This document shows, one piece after another, positions 1-5,482 of a stretch of DNA of 7,351 nt. This DNA comes from CAZRHR01 sp964599915 (GTDB taxonomy: Bacteria > Bacteroidota > Bacteroidia > CAIKAF01). A model generated the notes under the pieces. That model did no database searches. It had not been told where the DNA came from and saw only the letters and a list, made by a program, of their open reading frames with translations. The position numbers and the translations under genes were made by a program. Within the stretch, counting starts at the first letter, position 1. Each line of letters starts with the position of its first letter. The DNA lies in NCBI GenBank assembly GCA_964599915.1, contig CAZRHR010000098.1, forward strand, positions 1 to 7,351, in the 5' to 3' direction.

Positions 1-63
1 TACTTTCTTCGAACCATGGCTTAGCGATGTGTTGCAGAATCCTAAGGCCAATAGTGACCACAT

Positions 64-89
64 AAAAAAAGCGCTGCCAAAGCAGCGCT
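64..89 (-). terminator. Rho-independent terminator for leftward transcripts
   Basis: Perfect 8-bp arms AGCGCTGC (70-77) and GCAGCGCT (82-89) enclose a 4-base loop. On the minus strand the stem is followed directly by seven T's (complement of A64-70). There is no T-run on the plus side, so it works for minus-strand transcription. The nearest minus-strand gene is ssb, whose stop lies about 450 bp to the right, so either ssb has a very long 3' UTR or a separate RNA ends here. Confidence 0.8.
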
Positions 90-124
90 CCGCGTCAGGA
101 TGCCTGTTCTGATTCGGGGCGTTG

Positions 125-154
125 GCAGTGACCCAAATGGGACAAGGCCACTGC
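125..154 (-). repeat. Stem-loop within structured region
   Basis: GCAGTG (125-130) pairs with CACTGC (149-154). In a minus-strand RNA the stem extends through 131-134/145-148 to 10 pairs with two G-U wobbles. In a plus-strand RNA those two positions are A-C mismatches. The loop is 10 bases. Confidence 0.55.
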
Positions 155-210
155 ACAACAACCCGAGGTTGCTTCAACCTAAACACACACCTAAACCCTT
201 TGGTAAATAA

Positions 211-242
211 CATGGCGTGTTACTACACCTTCGCACGCCATG
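211..242. repeat. Perfect 9-bp inverted repeat
   Basis: CATGGCGTG (211-219) pairs with CACGCCATG (234-242) across a 14-base loop. An additional A-T pair is possible at 210/243. No T-run follows on either strand, so it is not a classical terminator. Wobble pairs do not favour a strand here. Confidence 0.6.
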
Positions 243-358
243 TCTCTCCTTACCCAAGCTTTTGGGAAATCCCCCCGGTCCTTCCGGAATCCGGAGGGTC
301 AACTCCCCAATATGTTTCTTTCCACTACGGAAAAGGTAAAATCTCTTCGTTTGGGAAG

Positions 359-394
359 AAAGCAGTGGTTCCTCAGGGTCAAAACCACTGCTTC
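359..394 (-). repeat. Strong stem-loop within structured region
   Basis: The 10-bp arms at 361-370 (AGCAGTGGTT) and 383-392 (AACCACTGCT) are perfect. One more A-T pair forms at 360/393. In a minus-strand RNA three G-U pairs (359/394, 371/382, 372/381) extend the stem to 14 bp with an 8-base loop. The core GCAGTGG/CCACTGC is shared with the hairpin at 125-154. Confidence 0.65.
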
Positions 395-499
395 ACATGC
401 ACTGAATCAACCGTTGCTTCCAAAGATTGGCGGGAATCCGGGTCTGAGGTGCCAACCTCCGTCTAAAAACGCTTTTCCTCAAATGCAACTTCCCTGGCC

Positions 500-532
500 T
501 TGGCACCGCCTCGCGCGAGGACTACATGCCAA
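500..532. repeat. Nested palindrome just after the ssb stop
   Basis: A perfect 12-bp palindrome, CCTCGCGCGAGG (509-520), sits inside outer arms TTGGCA (500-505) and TGCCAA (527-532). It begins 6 bp beyond the ssb stop codon on the minus strand. There is no T-run after it, so it is a poor intrinsic terminator. It could instead stabilise the ssb mRNA 3' end or form the first stem of the structured region. Confidence 0.5.
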
Positions 533-538
533 CGATGC

Positions 539-904
539 TTAAGCCATTTCTTCCTCCACCGAGGAGGCTACTTTCTTGGATGACACCAACAAAAAGTCCT
601 CACCAATGATCTCCGTGGAATACTTGGTTTCACCTTCTTTGTTGGTCCATTGCCGGTACACCAATTTGCCTTCAATCATCACCTGAACGCCTTTTTTAAG
701 ATACGGTGTCCCACGCTCAGCCGTTTTACCAAAAAATAGTACCGTATGCCACTGGGTTTGCTTGATGGTTTCGCCTTCCCGCTTCACCACATCATTGGTC
801 GCCAGCTTACAAATCAAAAATGGCTGCTCAGACTTTCCGGTCTTTACTTCTGCATCCGTTCCTAAATGTCCGATCAGCCGGACTGAATTTCTGAGGTTTT
901 TCAT
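539..904 (-). CDS. ssb: Single-stranded DNA-binding protein, short form
   Basis: 121 aa, OB-fold protein that coats single-stranded DNA during replication, recombination and repair. The N-terminus MKNLRNSVRLIGHLG is the usual beginning of Bacteroidota SSBs. Further family signatures are TQWH (residues 50-53), the FFGK segment (57-60) and YLKKG...IEGKL (68-81), with W52, F57/F58 and W86 as likely base-stacking aromatics. I chose the ATG at 902-904. The frame is open to an earlier ATG at 958, but the extra 18 residues look unlike the family and would run across a palindrome. The protein ends in VEEEMA soon after the OB fold, so the long linker and the DDxPF-type acidic tip that recruits partners in E. 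coli-type SSBs are absent. Short SSBs of this kind occur in Bacteroidota, sometimes as second copies. No Shine-Dalgarno is visible; the bases before the start are A-rich. Confidence 0.9.
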   Translation of the reverse strand: MKNLRNSVRLIGHLGTDAEVKTGKSEQPFLICKLATNDVVKREGETIKQTQWHTVLFFGKTAERGTPYLKKGVQVMIEGKLVYRQWTNKEGETKYSTEIIGEDFLLVSSKKVASSVEEEMA

Positions 905-910
905 AGTTCG

Positions 911-927
911 TTTGTTTCTGAAACAAA
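911..927. promoter_or_regulatory. Perfect palindrome upstream of ssb, possible operator
   Basis: TTTGTTTC (911-918) and GAAACAAA (920-927) are exact inverted repeats around one central base. The element ends 6 bp before the ssb start codon on the minus strand. Its symmetry suggests a dimeric regulator site or a short stem close to the start. On the minus strand CAAATTTG (924-931) is one base off the TAnnTTTG promoter element, but no convincing upstream element was found at the right spacing. Confidence 0.35.
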
Positions 928-989
928 TTTGCAACCCCAGAAAGGCTTTAGTCGGCAATTAATCGGCTGTAATCGTTTAAATTTAAGTA

Positions 990-1033
990 GGCCTTAAAAA
1001 GACGGGGAATTTCTCACCCACCTTCTTAAGGCC
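990..1033 (-). terminator. Long minus-strand hairpin between oxidoreductase and ssb
   Basis: GGCCTTAA (990-997) pairs perfectly with TTAAGGCC (1026-1033). Read as minus-strand RNA, pairing continues inward through 998-1006/1017-1025 to 17 consecutive pairs with a 10-base loop. Three of these pairs are G-U, and each would be an A-C mismatch in plus-strand RNA, so the structure is specific to leftward transcripts. It begins 54 bp after the stop of the oxidoreductase gene. Only AT-rich sequence, not a clean T-run, follows it. It may end or protect the oxidoreductase transcript, or it may be an ssb leader structure. Confidence 0.5.
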
Positions 1034-1087
1034 AGTCCTTTTCCATGGGTCATTTTTCAACCTCCCATCCTGTTGATCCACCTGAAC

Positions 1088-1723
1088 TCAGGCGCTCACC
1101 ATGGGCATCATGCGGCCCAACGTTGCCTTTTTCAACTGGTCACAAATACAAAGCGCCAAGTCTTCTCGCGACAATTCAAAACCTGTTCCCACACCTACAT
1201 GGCCCATCCGATAATGGCCGGTTCCGGGTTTTAGGGTCAAACGGGGAGCCCGAACAATCATCCAGTCCAAATTAGATTGTTCCAAAACCTTCTGATGTCC
1301 TGCTGCATCACGCAATACCTGCGGAACCAAAAGACGCATCACCCCAACCACCAAACGGTCCCGAAAGCCCGGTTGGTCATGGGCCGGATCGGGAAGTCCG
1401 CCTCCGGATAAAGAAACCAAACGGGAAATGCCCAAATGCTCCATGGCCGTAACCAGATGTTGGGTTCCCTGGGTTTGTACCCAAGCGGGTGAACCTTTCA
1501 CCTGCCCAAATACACTGACCACTTGCCGGACGCCCTTCAAAGCAGCCAACAAAGTGTCCGGCGCCAACACATCGCCCTTAAACCAAATAAGGTTGGGGTG
1601 CGATAAGGACTTTTCCATGGGATGGCGCGCGAAAGCATGCACAGTGTACCCTTCGGCCAAAGCCCGCTTTACTACGGCCTGACCGGTTCTGCCGGCAGCA
1701 CCAATCACTGCTATTTTCTCCAT
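1088..1723 (-). CDS. NmrA-like NAD(P)-binding oxidoreductase
   Basis: 211 aa, atypical short-chain dehydrogenase fold of the NAD(P)-binding/NmrA type, expected to be cytosolic. The N-terminus IAVIGAAGRTGQAVV carries the Rossmann motif G8-x-x-G11-x-x-G14. ARHP (32-35) places an arginine where NADP-preferring members bind the 2'-phosphate, and GD (50-51) follows strand 3. SLSGGG (105-110) lies in the strand 5 region, and VRAPRLT (157-163) matches the usual late motif of the family. I start at the ATG at 1721-1723, because the motif then begins at residue 4; an ATG seven codons upstream is possible. The gene is divergent from a HxlR-family regulator over 77 bp, the arrangement seen for NmrA-type quinone reductases such as E. 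coli YtfG with YtfH. Quinone or aldehyde reduction is therefore the likely role, but the substrate cannot be read from the sequence. Confidence 0.85.
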   Translation of the reverse strand: MEKIAVIGAAGRTGQAVVKRALAEGYTVHAFARHPMEKSLSHPNLIWFKGDVLAPDTLLAALKGVRQVVSVFGQVKGSPAWVQTQGTQHLVTAMEHLGISRLVSLSGGGLPDPAHDQPGFRDRLVVGVMRLLVPQVLRDAAGHQKVLEQSNLDWMIVRAPRLTLKPGTGHYRMGHVGVGTGFELSREDLALCICDQLKKATLGRMMPMVSA

Positions 1724-1741
1724 ACTGGTTTTTATTTTCAG

Positions 1742-1749
1742 CAATACTA
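1742..1749 (-). promoter_or_regulatory. Possible promoter of the oxidoreductase gene
   Basis: On the minus strand TAGTATTG differs from the Bacteroidota -7 element TAnnTTTG at one position. A T-run lies about 20 bp upstream, where TTTG-type -33 elements occur, and the start codon is 18 bp downstream. The match is weak. The inverted repeat at 1751-1780 would fall between the two elements. Confidence 0.3.
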
Positions 1750-1750
1750 A

Positions 1751-1801
1751 TTACTTTTGCTGTACCTGTAAAAAAAGTAAGTACCTACCTTTTCGTAAGT
1801 A
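1751..1801. promoter_or_regulatory. Candidate HxlR operator in the divergent spacer
   Basis: TTACTTTT (1751-1758) and AAAAGTAA (1773-1780) form a perfect 8-bp inverted repeat with a 14-bp spacer. GTAAGTA occurs at 1777-1783 and again at 1795-1801, the second copy overlapping the regulator's start. GTACCT is also repeated (1762-1767 and 1781-1786). TACCTTTT (1786-1793) is one base off TAnnTTTG and could be the regulator's own -7 element. HxlR proteins are dimers that bind such symmetric sites, so joint control of both genes is inferred. Confidence 0.4.
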
Positions 1802-2136
1802 TGAGTACCACCGATACTTCGCTTTCTCCCAAATGTCCCATTCGCACCACCCTATCGTTGGTGGGTGGAAAATGGAAGCTGTTGGTCATTTACCAACTGG
1901 CAGAAGGGCCTTTGCGCCTTTCACAACTAAAACAGAACATTCCGGACATCAGTGAAAAAATGCTGGTTGAAACCCTCAAAACCTTGGTACAAGACCATTT
2001 GGTGCACCGAGAAAATTTTGGGGAAGTTCCTCCGCGGGTGGAATATTCTCTGACGGCTCAGGGGCGTCTCGCCCTTCCGCTCATGGCATCCATGATTCAA
2101 TTCTCACAACAATACACGGCCATTAGTGCCCCATAA
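1801..2136 (+). CDS. HxlR-family winged-helix transcriptional regulator
   Basis: 111 aa, cytosolic DNA-binding protein of the usual family length. Nearly the whole protein matches the HxlR pattern: CPIRTTLSLVGGKWKLL (12-28), GPLRLSQLKQNIPDISEKML (36-55), the recognition-helix region, then wing motif EVPPRVEYSLTAQG (75-88). C12 is the only cysteine and occupies the conserved N-terminal position that senses quinones, aldehydes or hypochlorite in relatives such as YodB, HypR and QorR. It is divergent from an NmrA-like reductase and 18 bp upstream of a thioredoxin-fold gene, which fits redox-responsive repression of the neighbours. The inducer is unknown. The start is the first ATG; no Shine-Dalgarno is visible. 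Confidence 0.93.
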   Translation: MSTTDTSLSPKCPIRTTLSLVGGKWKLLVIYQLAEGPLRLSQLKQNIPDISEKMLVETLKTLVQDHLVHRENFGEVPPRVEYSLTAQGRLALPLMASMIQFSQQYTAISAP

Positions 2137-2154
2137 AGTCCTTTTTCTCGTCTT

Positions 2155-2784
2155 ATGAACGCAACAGATTTATCGCAGGTTATTCCGGCGGAATGGAAGA
2201 CCAAAGCCATTTCTTTCGCCACCCATCAAGCCCTTCATGCCCAATGGGTTCAAGAAGAAAGCTCTTCCGCAGGTTTAGACAAACCGGAAATGGCGCATTA
2301 TTCTAAACTCAATTTCCAGCGCATGCACCGTTTGGAGAAAACGTTTGTCCCCTCCCTGCCTTGGTCGGATATATTAACGGCCGTGGACGTACCGGCCGAT
2401 TGGATTATCCTCACAGAAACTTGGTGTGGTGATGCGGCTCAAAATATTCCTTTACTGGAAAAAGTCATTGAAGGTCAATCTCATATTCGAACTTTGTATC
2501 TATGGAGAGACCAAAACTTGGAACTCATGGATGCCTTTTTGACCCGTGGTGGGCGTTCCATTCCTAAAGTGATTTTCACGGACCGGGAAACGGGGAAAGT
2601 GCGTGGCAGCTGGGGTCCCAGACCGGCCGCAGCAGACGCGGTTTTTCTGGAGCTAAAAGCCAAACATGGCGCCGATTATACACCCATTGTGACGGCCATG
2701 CAGCAATGGTACAACCAAGACAAAGGGCAATCTTTTGAACGCGATTTCAGGGAAAGCCTCCTCCATGCCTACGGAAGAAAATGA
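2155..2784 (+). CDS. Thioredoxin-family protein with a single-cysteine active site
   Basis: 209 aa, with no signal peptide, so expected in the cytosol. The thioredoxin-like core starts near residue 75 (ADWIILTETWCGDAAQ, 81-96). The helix-1 motif W90-C91-G92-D93 is followed by alanine instead of a second cysteine. SIPK (135-138) supplies the cis-proline loop (P137), followed by a strand and GSWGPRP (151-157). C91 is the only cysteine in the protein, so a classical dithiol-disulfide cycle within the chain is impossible. A monothiol, glutathione- or bacillithiol-like partner reaction, or a non-redox role, is possible. The first 70 residues are a mostly helical extension that I do not recognise as a separate domain. 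Similar WCGD proteins of about this length are common in Bacteroidota, usually without an assigned function. It follows the HxlR gene at 18 bp, so is probably in the same transcript, and converges with lptD. Confidence 0.82.
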   Translation: MNATDLSQVIPAEWKTKAISFATHQALHAQWVQEESSSAGLDKPEMAHYSKLNFQRMHRLEKTFVPSLPWSDILTAVDVPADWIILTETWCGDAAQNIPLLEKVIEGQSHIRTLYLWRDQNLELMDAFLTRGGRSIPKVIFTDRETGKVRGSWGPRPAAADAVFLELKAKHGADYTPIVTAMQQWYNQDKGQSFERDFRESLLHAYGRK

Positions 2785-2787
2785 GCT

Positions 2788-5421
2788 TTAATTATTAAAC
2801 CAGCCCCGCTGCCGATTCAGTTTCAAGGCCTGAAGCATGGGGGATTTTACATTGATGGTAAAACTATAACTCTGCCGGAATCCGAATGGAATCACGGAAA
2901 AACGCATTTCCCAGCAATGTAAATCTCGGTACACATCAAAAGAGCTGGTGGCTACTTGCTGGTTGGCCAAGTCATAATTGAAATTGAAACCGACTTTCCA
3001 TTTGGGGGTAATGTTCACATCGCCGCTCAATCCAATGGTATGGGTTGTGGTTCCGCGGTCAAAAGGTCGGCTATAGCGAACGTTATAATTGAAATTCAAG
3101 CTATAAGGCACGTTGAAATCCACAAAATATCGGTGGAAAAACGGATCGGCCAGCATGCGCTTTTCTTCTTCGGATAACTGAGACATGGCTTTGGCATTCC
3201 GCTTACTTTCTCCTCTTAAGGCATAGGTCATGGCAAAACCAACGGTGACTAAGCGAAAAGGTGTGCCTTGGGTTTCTGCCAAAAACCGATTGACTTTGAC
3301 CGGCGTACCATTCACCAGCACAAAATCGTACGGGTCAAAGGCCATGTCCATGTTGATGCCCAAACCTTTGAAAAGCGTGGTGCGTCCGGAAAGTACCAAG
3401 TTGGATAAATTTAAACTGTCCCTGGCCAAATCATAATTCATGTTCAGGCTAAATTGCTCAATCAGTGCCACGCGTTTGTCTTCCATGACGGTATCTCGGC
3501 GGCCTGGGCCCATTTTGGCTTCCAATCGGTTTTGTAAGGACAAACTCACCGTACCACTTTGCCCGAAGGGCGTGGCGCCATACAAGCCAATCTGGTTCGG
3601 ACTATAGGTTTGTAGCGTGCCTCCTGGCCCAAGGAAACCGGTGATGTGATCGCCCAAATTGGGTCGATAAATAAAGGCTAAATTGGGCGTAAGGGTATGT
3701 CGAATGCCCTTGAGGCGTCCTTTTTTAAACCGTAACGTGGAAAAAACATTGGTAGAAGCAGAGAGACTGATATCGAGCTGTCTTGTGGTAAAAAACCCAC
3801 GTAAGGTATCTTGGACAATGCTTTGGGTAACTGGATCAAAGGTTTTGCGTAAATTCCGCAAATGCCAACGTTCATCGTAACGGATGGAGGGCGTAATGAA
3901 AATAAATTTTAAAACGGTTAAGTTCGTGTTCAAAGAGGCTTCGTGCCGAATTCCGGCATTTGCATTGGCCAGTTCGCGCACCGGATCTCTCACAAACAAT
4001 GAATCAATGGTATTAATTTGGTTACCAAGAAGCATCCGATAGGTTAAACCGATGTTTTCATACCATTTTGGACGACCCACCTGTACTTTTCTTTTCAATG
4101 GATTAATCCGGCTCACATTCACCACCAACTCAGGCAAACTCATGGTAAGTGCGCCGGTATTGGTGTTTTGAAAATGTCTGAGTCCTCCTGACAAATTGAT
4201 GGGGGTACCTCGAAACGTTTTGGTAAAATTAATGTTGGAATTAAACTGGTTTTGTACAATGGCCCCGACCGATCCGGCATTGAGTCGGTTAAAACCACTG
4301 GTTTGCACGTTTACATTGGCTTTAAAATTAAAAGTAGGATGAGATTTGGGGCTTTGGTTGTGCACCCAGCGAAAGCTAAAATCCCGGCTTTGTTGAAAAT
4401 CAGAAGGAACCTGCGGGTCACCCGATTGAAACTGACTGAATTTTAATCCGACCTGACCATCATGTTTGTATTTGGCGTTGTAGCGCATTTCTCCCCGCAC
4501 CCCAAAACTCAACGAGGTGAAAATGTCCCCATACAAGGTAAAATCCATTTTATCGGAGATGTTGAAATAGTATCCAAAATTGCGCAGGAAAAATCCAAAA
4601 CGCTGTTGTTCGCCATATTCGGGTAAAATGATACCTGAGCTTCTGCGGGTTTGGTTCGGGAAAAAGCCAAAAGGAAGCGCTAGGGGCGTGGGCACACCAT
4701 TGATGCGCAACACCGCCGGGCCTGTCACCACCATGTCGCCCGGCACCACCTTGGCTTTGTTGGTCGCAATGTCGAAATGAGGATGTGTGGGATCTGAACA
4801 GGTGGTAAAACGTGCATGTTTGATGTAGAGCACATCATTAGAATCTTTTTTGGCCAGGCTGCCATGCAAAAAAATCTGGTCTTGACTGGTAAAAGCATCG
4901 GTGATGCGTCCGCGCTTGGTTGAAAAATTATAATCCATGGCGGTGGCCGCGAACGACTCCTCCCCTTCCTTAAATTGGGGTTTACCGAAAACGGTCCCTG
5001 AGGAATCTTTTAACCCTTCGGCATGGAGTTGTTTTTTGTTTAAATCGACCTGAATGAATCCGGCATCGAGGTGGATTTTTTCAAAATCAATGGCCGCCGA
5101 ATCATAGAGGAACATGATTTTTCCGGCCACATCGAACACCACAGAATCAGAGGCTTTATATTGTACCGGACTAGAGAAAGGGCTAGGTTTTGGGGGTTTC
5201 TTTGAAGAATCCGGTGGAGAAAAAACCATGGGTGAAGGAGGCGTGGCGCCTGTATCTGGCTTGGCATTGGCCCGAGGTGAGCCCTGGCTGGAATCGGGCA
5301 GAACCACACCACGCGTAGCGCCGGAAGCGGGTGCGGCGTTCTTTTTCAGGGTGCAGCTTTCCATTCCCAAACATAGGGTGGTTAATAAAATACCAAGGAA
5401 AGAAAGCCGTTTATATAACAC
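2788..5421 (-). CDS. lptD: LptD-like outer-membrane LPS assembly protein
   Basis: 877 aa, expected to be the outer-membrane beta-barrel that inserts lipopolysaccharide into the outer leaflet at the end of the Lpt pathway. A signal peptide (K4-R5, hydrophobic 6-19) is followed by a Pro/Ser-rich linker (about 39-85), an OstA/LptA-like beta-jellyroll region (about 85-240) and a long barrel of alternating strands to the C-terminus. The TTCSDPTHPHF stretch (206-216) and the C-terminal HCWEMRF...IPFGF segment (835-848) are typical of the Bacteroidota LptD family. The only cysteines are 17, 23, 208 and 836. The start must be GTG: codons just upstream are Gln, Asp and then stop, and the next ATG is at residue 20 beyond the signal peptide. 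MESC (20-23) is a poor lipobox, so lipidation at C23 is uncertain. It is divergent from an amidase gene, a neighbour arrangement common in Bacteroidota, and ends 3 bp from the convergent thioredoxin-family gene. Confidence 0.9.
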   Translation of the reverse strand: MLYKRLSFLGILLTTLCLGMESCTLKKNAAPASGATRGVVLPDSSQGSPRANAKPDTGATPPSPMVFSPPDSSKKPPKPSPFSSPVQYKASDSVVFDVAGKIMFLYDSAAIDFEKIHLDAGFIQVDLNKKQLHAEGLKDSSGTVFGKPQFKEGEESFAATAMDYNFSTKRGRITDAFTSQDQIFLHGSLAKKDSNDVLYIKHARFTTCSDPTHPHFDIATNKAKVVPGDMVVTGPAVLRINGVPTPLALPFGFFPNQTRRSSGIILPEYGEQQRFGFFLRNFGYYFNISDKMDFTLYGDIFTSLSFGVRGEMRYNAKYKHDGQVGLKFSQFQSGDPQVPSDFQQSRDFSFRWVHNQSPKSHPTFNFKANVNVQTSGFNRLNAGSVGAIVQNQFNSNINFTKTFRGTPINLSGGLRHFQNTNTGALTMSLPELVVNVSRINPLKRKVQVGRPKWYENIGLTYRMLLGNQINTIDSLFVRDPVRELANANAGIRHEASLNTNLTVLKFIFITPSIRYDERWHLRNLRKTFDPVTQSIVQDTLRGFFTTRQLDISLSASTNVFSTLRFKKGRLKGIRHTLTPNLAFIYRPNLGDHITGFLGPGGTLQTYSPNQIGLYGATPFGQSGTVSLSLQNRLEAKMGPGRRDTVMEDKRVALIEQFSLNMNYDLARDSLNLSNLVLSGRTTLFKGLGINMDMAFDPYDFVLVNGTPVKVNRFLAETQGTPFRLVTVGFAMTYALRGESKRNAKAMSQLSEEEKRMLADPFFHRYFVDFNVPYSLNFNYNVRYSRPFDRGTTTHTIGLSGDVNITPKWKVGFNFNYDLANQQVATSSFDVYRDLHCWEMRFSVIPFGFRQSYSFTINVKSPMLQALKLNRQRGWFNN

Positions 5422-5428
5422 CTGGTCT

Positions 5429-5436
5429 TAGTTTTG
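5429..5436 (+). promoter_or_regulatory. Candidate -7 element for the amidase operon
   Basis: TAGTTTTG matches the Bacteroidota TAnnTTTG consensus exactly. A TTTA lies 15 bp upstream (5410-5413) as a weak -33 candidate inside the lptD start region. It would give a leader of roughly 40 nt before the amidase ATG. Confidence 0.4.
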
Positions 5437-5462
5437 CAGGTAATATGCCCAAAAAGTTTCGC

Positions 5463-5470
5463 CAAAGGTA
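5463..5470 (-). promoter_or_regulatory. Candidate -7 element for lptD
   Basis: On the minus strand TACCTTTG matches TAnnTTTG exactly. A T-run (complement of the A's near 5488-5492) lies about 18 bp upstream, at the position expected for the -33 element and already inside the amidase coding sequence. The implied lptD leader is about 35 nt. Confidence 0.45.
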
Positions 5471-5482
5471 AATGAAAGCAAG

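Larger units (their letters stand above)
90..538 (-). other. Structured intergenic region, candidate non-coding RNA or long ssb 3' UTR
   Basis: No convincing protein gene is present. Two overlapping plus-strand frames are open, but they give compositionally odd proteins that match no family I recognise. The stretch holds several stem-loops: 125-154, 211-242, 278-300, 359-394 and 500-532. In two of the largest (125-154 and 359-394), positions that would be A-C mismatches in a plus-strand RNA become G-U pairs in a minus-strand RNA. The region also ends in a minus-strand terminator (64-89). This favours an RNA read leftward, together with ssb or from its own promoter. I looked for tmRNA, RNase P RNA, SRP RNA, tRNA and cobalamin riboswitch signatures and found none. 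The weaker hairpin at 278-300 fits a plus-strand RNA slightly better, so the strand is not certain. Confidence 0.4.

Noticed and set aside
1..63. Possible ends of a neighbouring gene: a minus-strand frame starting at 63 (MWSLLALGF...) and short plus-strand open tails
   Set aside because: About 20 codons is too little to recognise. The minus-strand ATG follows the terminator T-run with no space for a leader, and none of the plus frames has distinguishing content.
90..538. Cobalamin riboswitch, tmRNA or RNase P RNA
   Set aside because: Short fragments such as GGTGCC and GCCACTG are present, but on opposite strands or out of order; the conserved cores and the tmRNA tag sequence are missing.
122..542. 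Two overlapping plus-strand open frames (114 and 100 codons)
   Set aside because: They overlap in different frames, the longer begins with TTG inside a hairpin, composition is atypical and no family resemblance is seen. The hairpins and terminator better explain the region.
905..958. N-terminal extension of ssb to an upstream ATG at 958
   Set aside because: The 18 extra residues do not resemble SSB N-termini and cross the palindrome at 911-927; the internal ATG gives the standard family start.
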